Below are positions 6,079 to 6,599 of a stretch of 6,599 nt of DNA, in pieces. The translations under genes were made by a program, and so were the position numbers. Location of the stretch: positions 1,885,296-1,891,894 of the forward strand of contig CP070726.1 of the NCBI GenBank assembly GCA_020350865.1, given 5' to 3'. This DNA comes from Thermoplasmata archaeon (GTDB lineage Archaea > Thermoplasmatota > Thermoplasmata > GCA-020350865). The first letter of the stretch is position 1, and every line of letters begins with the position of its first letter. A model generated the notes under the pieces. The model made no database searches, had not been told where the DNA came from, and was given only the letters and a program-made list of their open reading frames with translations.

Positions 6079-6099
6079 ATTGCGGGATAGGGTGGCATG

Positions 6100-6105
6100 A
6101 TTTAA
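6100..6105 (-). promoter_or_regulatory. TATA-like box for the cyclophilin gene
   Basis: TTAAAT on the minus strand lies about 37 bases upstream of the ATG. It would give a short leader of about 12 bases that only just includes the GGAGGT site. The match to consensus is modest. Confidence 0.35.
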
Positions 6106-6148
6106 GGGTTTTGGAGATCATAGGCCCTGGGAGAATCCCGTACAAACC

Positions 6149-6157
6149 ATTAAAAAT
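6149..6157 (+). promoter_or_regulatory. TATA-like box for the MFS gene
   Basis: ATTAAAAAT on the plus strand, preceded by ACAAACC as a possible BRE, would place the transcription start near 6179. That is about 49 bases before the ATG at 6228, or almost on an in-frame ATG at 6177. Confidence 0.4.
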
Positions 6158-6217
6158 CAACATCTTATTGCACTGCATGATCAAGAGCGGACTTGAGCCG
6201 CCGGGAATGCAAATTCA

Positions 6218-6223
6218 GGGGTG
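6218..6223 (+). promoter_or_regulatory. Ribosome binding site of the MFS gene
   Basis: GGGGTG stands four bases before the ATG at 6228. This favours that start over the in-frame ATGs at 6177 and 6207, which have no comparable site. Confidence 0.5.
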
Positions 6224-6227
6224 CTGG

Positions 6228-6599
6228 ATGACAGAAGAACCAGAAAACAAGATCGGCAGAGAGGTCCTTGTCTACGCGGTACTGATATTCATTTCGATGT
6301 TCAGCCTCACACTGATTGCACCCGCCATAAAGGAGTTTGTAATCGACGAGTTCGGTGCCACCGAGGCCACTGGCTCGTACTTCGTCACCCTTGAGATGAC
6401 GGCCTACATCATCTTTGCCATGATATGGGGGGCGCTCTCCGACAGGAAGGGCACGCGCAAGGTCTTCATCTTCACTGGTTTTGCCGGCAGTGCAGTCATG
6501 TACTACCTCATGACCCTTGCCACCTCGTTTGCCATGCTCCTCGCGTTCAGGTTCATACAGGGTGCAATCACCGTCATGGCGTGGTCCCTGGTCATGACA
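6228..6599 (+). CDS. Major Facilitator Superfamily transporter, N-terminal part (runs off right edge)
   Basis: The 124 residues present cover the first four of the usual twelve membrane helices: about 13-34, 50-70, 77-97 and 100-123. The loop between helices 2 and 3 contains GALSDRKGTRKV, the diagnostic MFS motif A (GxxxDRxGxRK) that gates conformational change. Helix 4 contains RFIQGA, matching MFS motif B (RxxQG), linked to proton coupling in many drug/H+ antiporters. The protein is therefore an inner-membrane secondary transporter of the drug-efflux or sugar/metabolite class; the substrate cannot be told from this half. ATG 6228 is preferred because of GGGGTG just upstream. A start at 6177 would add 17 residues without membrane character and could be leaderless, since the TATA-like box predicts a start near 6179. 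The frame is open to the last base, so truncation is only a window-edge effect. Confidence 0.92.
   Translation, partial: MTEEPENKIGREVLVYAVLIFISMFSLTLIAPAIKEFVIDEFGATEATGSYFVTLEMTAYIIFAMIWGALSDRKGTRKVFIFTGFAGSAVMYYLMTLATSFAMLLAFRFIQGAITVMAWSLVMT

Noticed and set aside
5365..6090. Long plus-strand open frame (241 codons) antisense to the cyclophilin gene
   Set aside because: It overlaps the unmistakable cyclophilin on the other strand, its translation has no recognisable domain, and it arises from the GC-skewed codons of the true gene.
6129..6139. Small hairpin GGGA-GAA-TCCC between the divergent genes
   Set aside because: A four-base stem is too short to support a terminator or operator call.
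1..6599. CRISPR array, tRNA/rRNA genes, insertion sequences, defence or secretion systems
   Set aside because: I saw no spaced direct repeats, no tRNA-like or rRNA-like segments, no transposase and no toxin/nuclease genes on either strand.

Overview
The window reads as a fragment of a prokaryotic, probably archaeal, chromosome with a short piece of human-type DNA stuck to its left end. Archaeal origin is inferred from AT-rich TATA-like boxes at the spacing from gene starts expected for archaeal promoters, a mixture of an apparently leaderless start and strong Shine-Dalgarno starts, and the gene types present. A Thermoplasmata-like euryarchaeote fits, but no marker gene settles the lineage.

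Left edge (1-89): read on the minus strand, these bases encode the C-terminal part of the human/primate LINE-1 ORF2 protein. At about base 90 the sequence switches abruptly to archaeal coding DNA, inside the gene for an ABC transporter permease. The permease therefore loses its last membrane segments, and its stop codon lies in the LINE-1 DNA. This looks like a chimeric or contaminated contig end rather than biology.

Bases 90-3477 (minus strand): a two-gene operon with a MacB/LolD-type ATPase followed 14 bases later by a large permease with two FtsX-like halves. Together they would form a mechanotransmission-type ABC system (YbbAP/LolCDE/MacB class) with unknown substrate. Its promoter has a TATA-like box, a palindrome between that box and the start codon, and a G-rich mirror repeat further upstream.

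Bases 3696-4514 (minus): an unrecognised soluble helical protein built almost wholly from three tandem 89-residue repeats in perfect register. This is the most novel-looking protein here. Bases 4678-5352 (minus): a surface protein with signal peptide, carboxypeptidase-regulatory-like beta domain, acidic linker, one membrane helix and a Gln/Pro-rich cytoplasmic tail. Bases 5602-6066 (minus): a cyclophilin peptidyl-prolyl isomerase. Bases 6228-6599 (plus): the first 124 residues of a Major Facilitator Superfamily transporter, running off the right edge and divergently transcribed from the cyclophilin.

Apart from the ABC pair, the genes are separated by 160-250 bases with their own promoter-like signals, so they look like independent units rather than one pathway. 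No tRNA, rRNA, CRISPR array, IS element or known defence system is visible.
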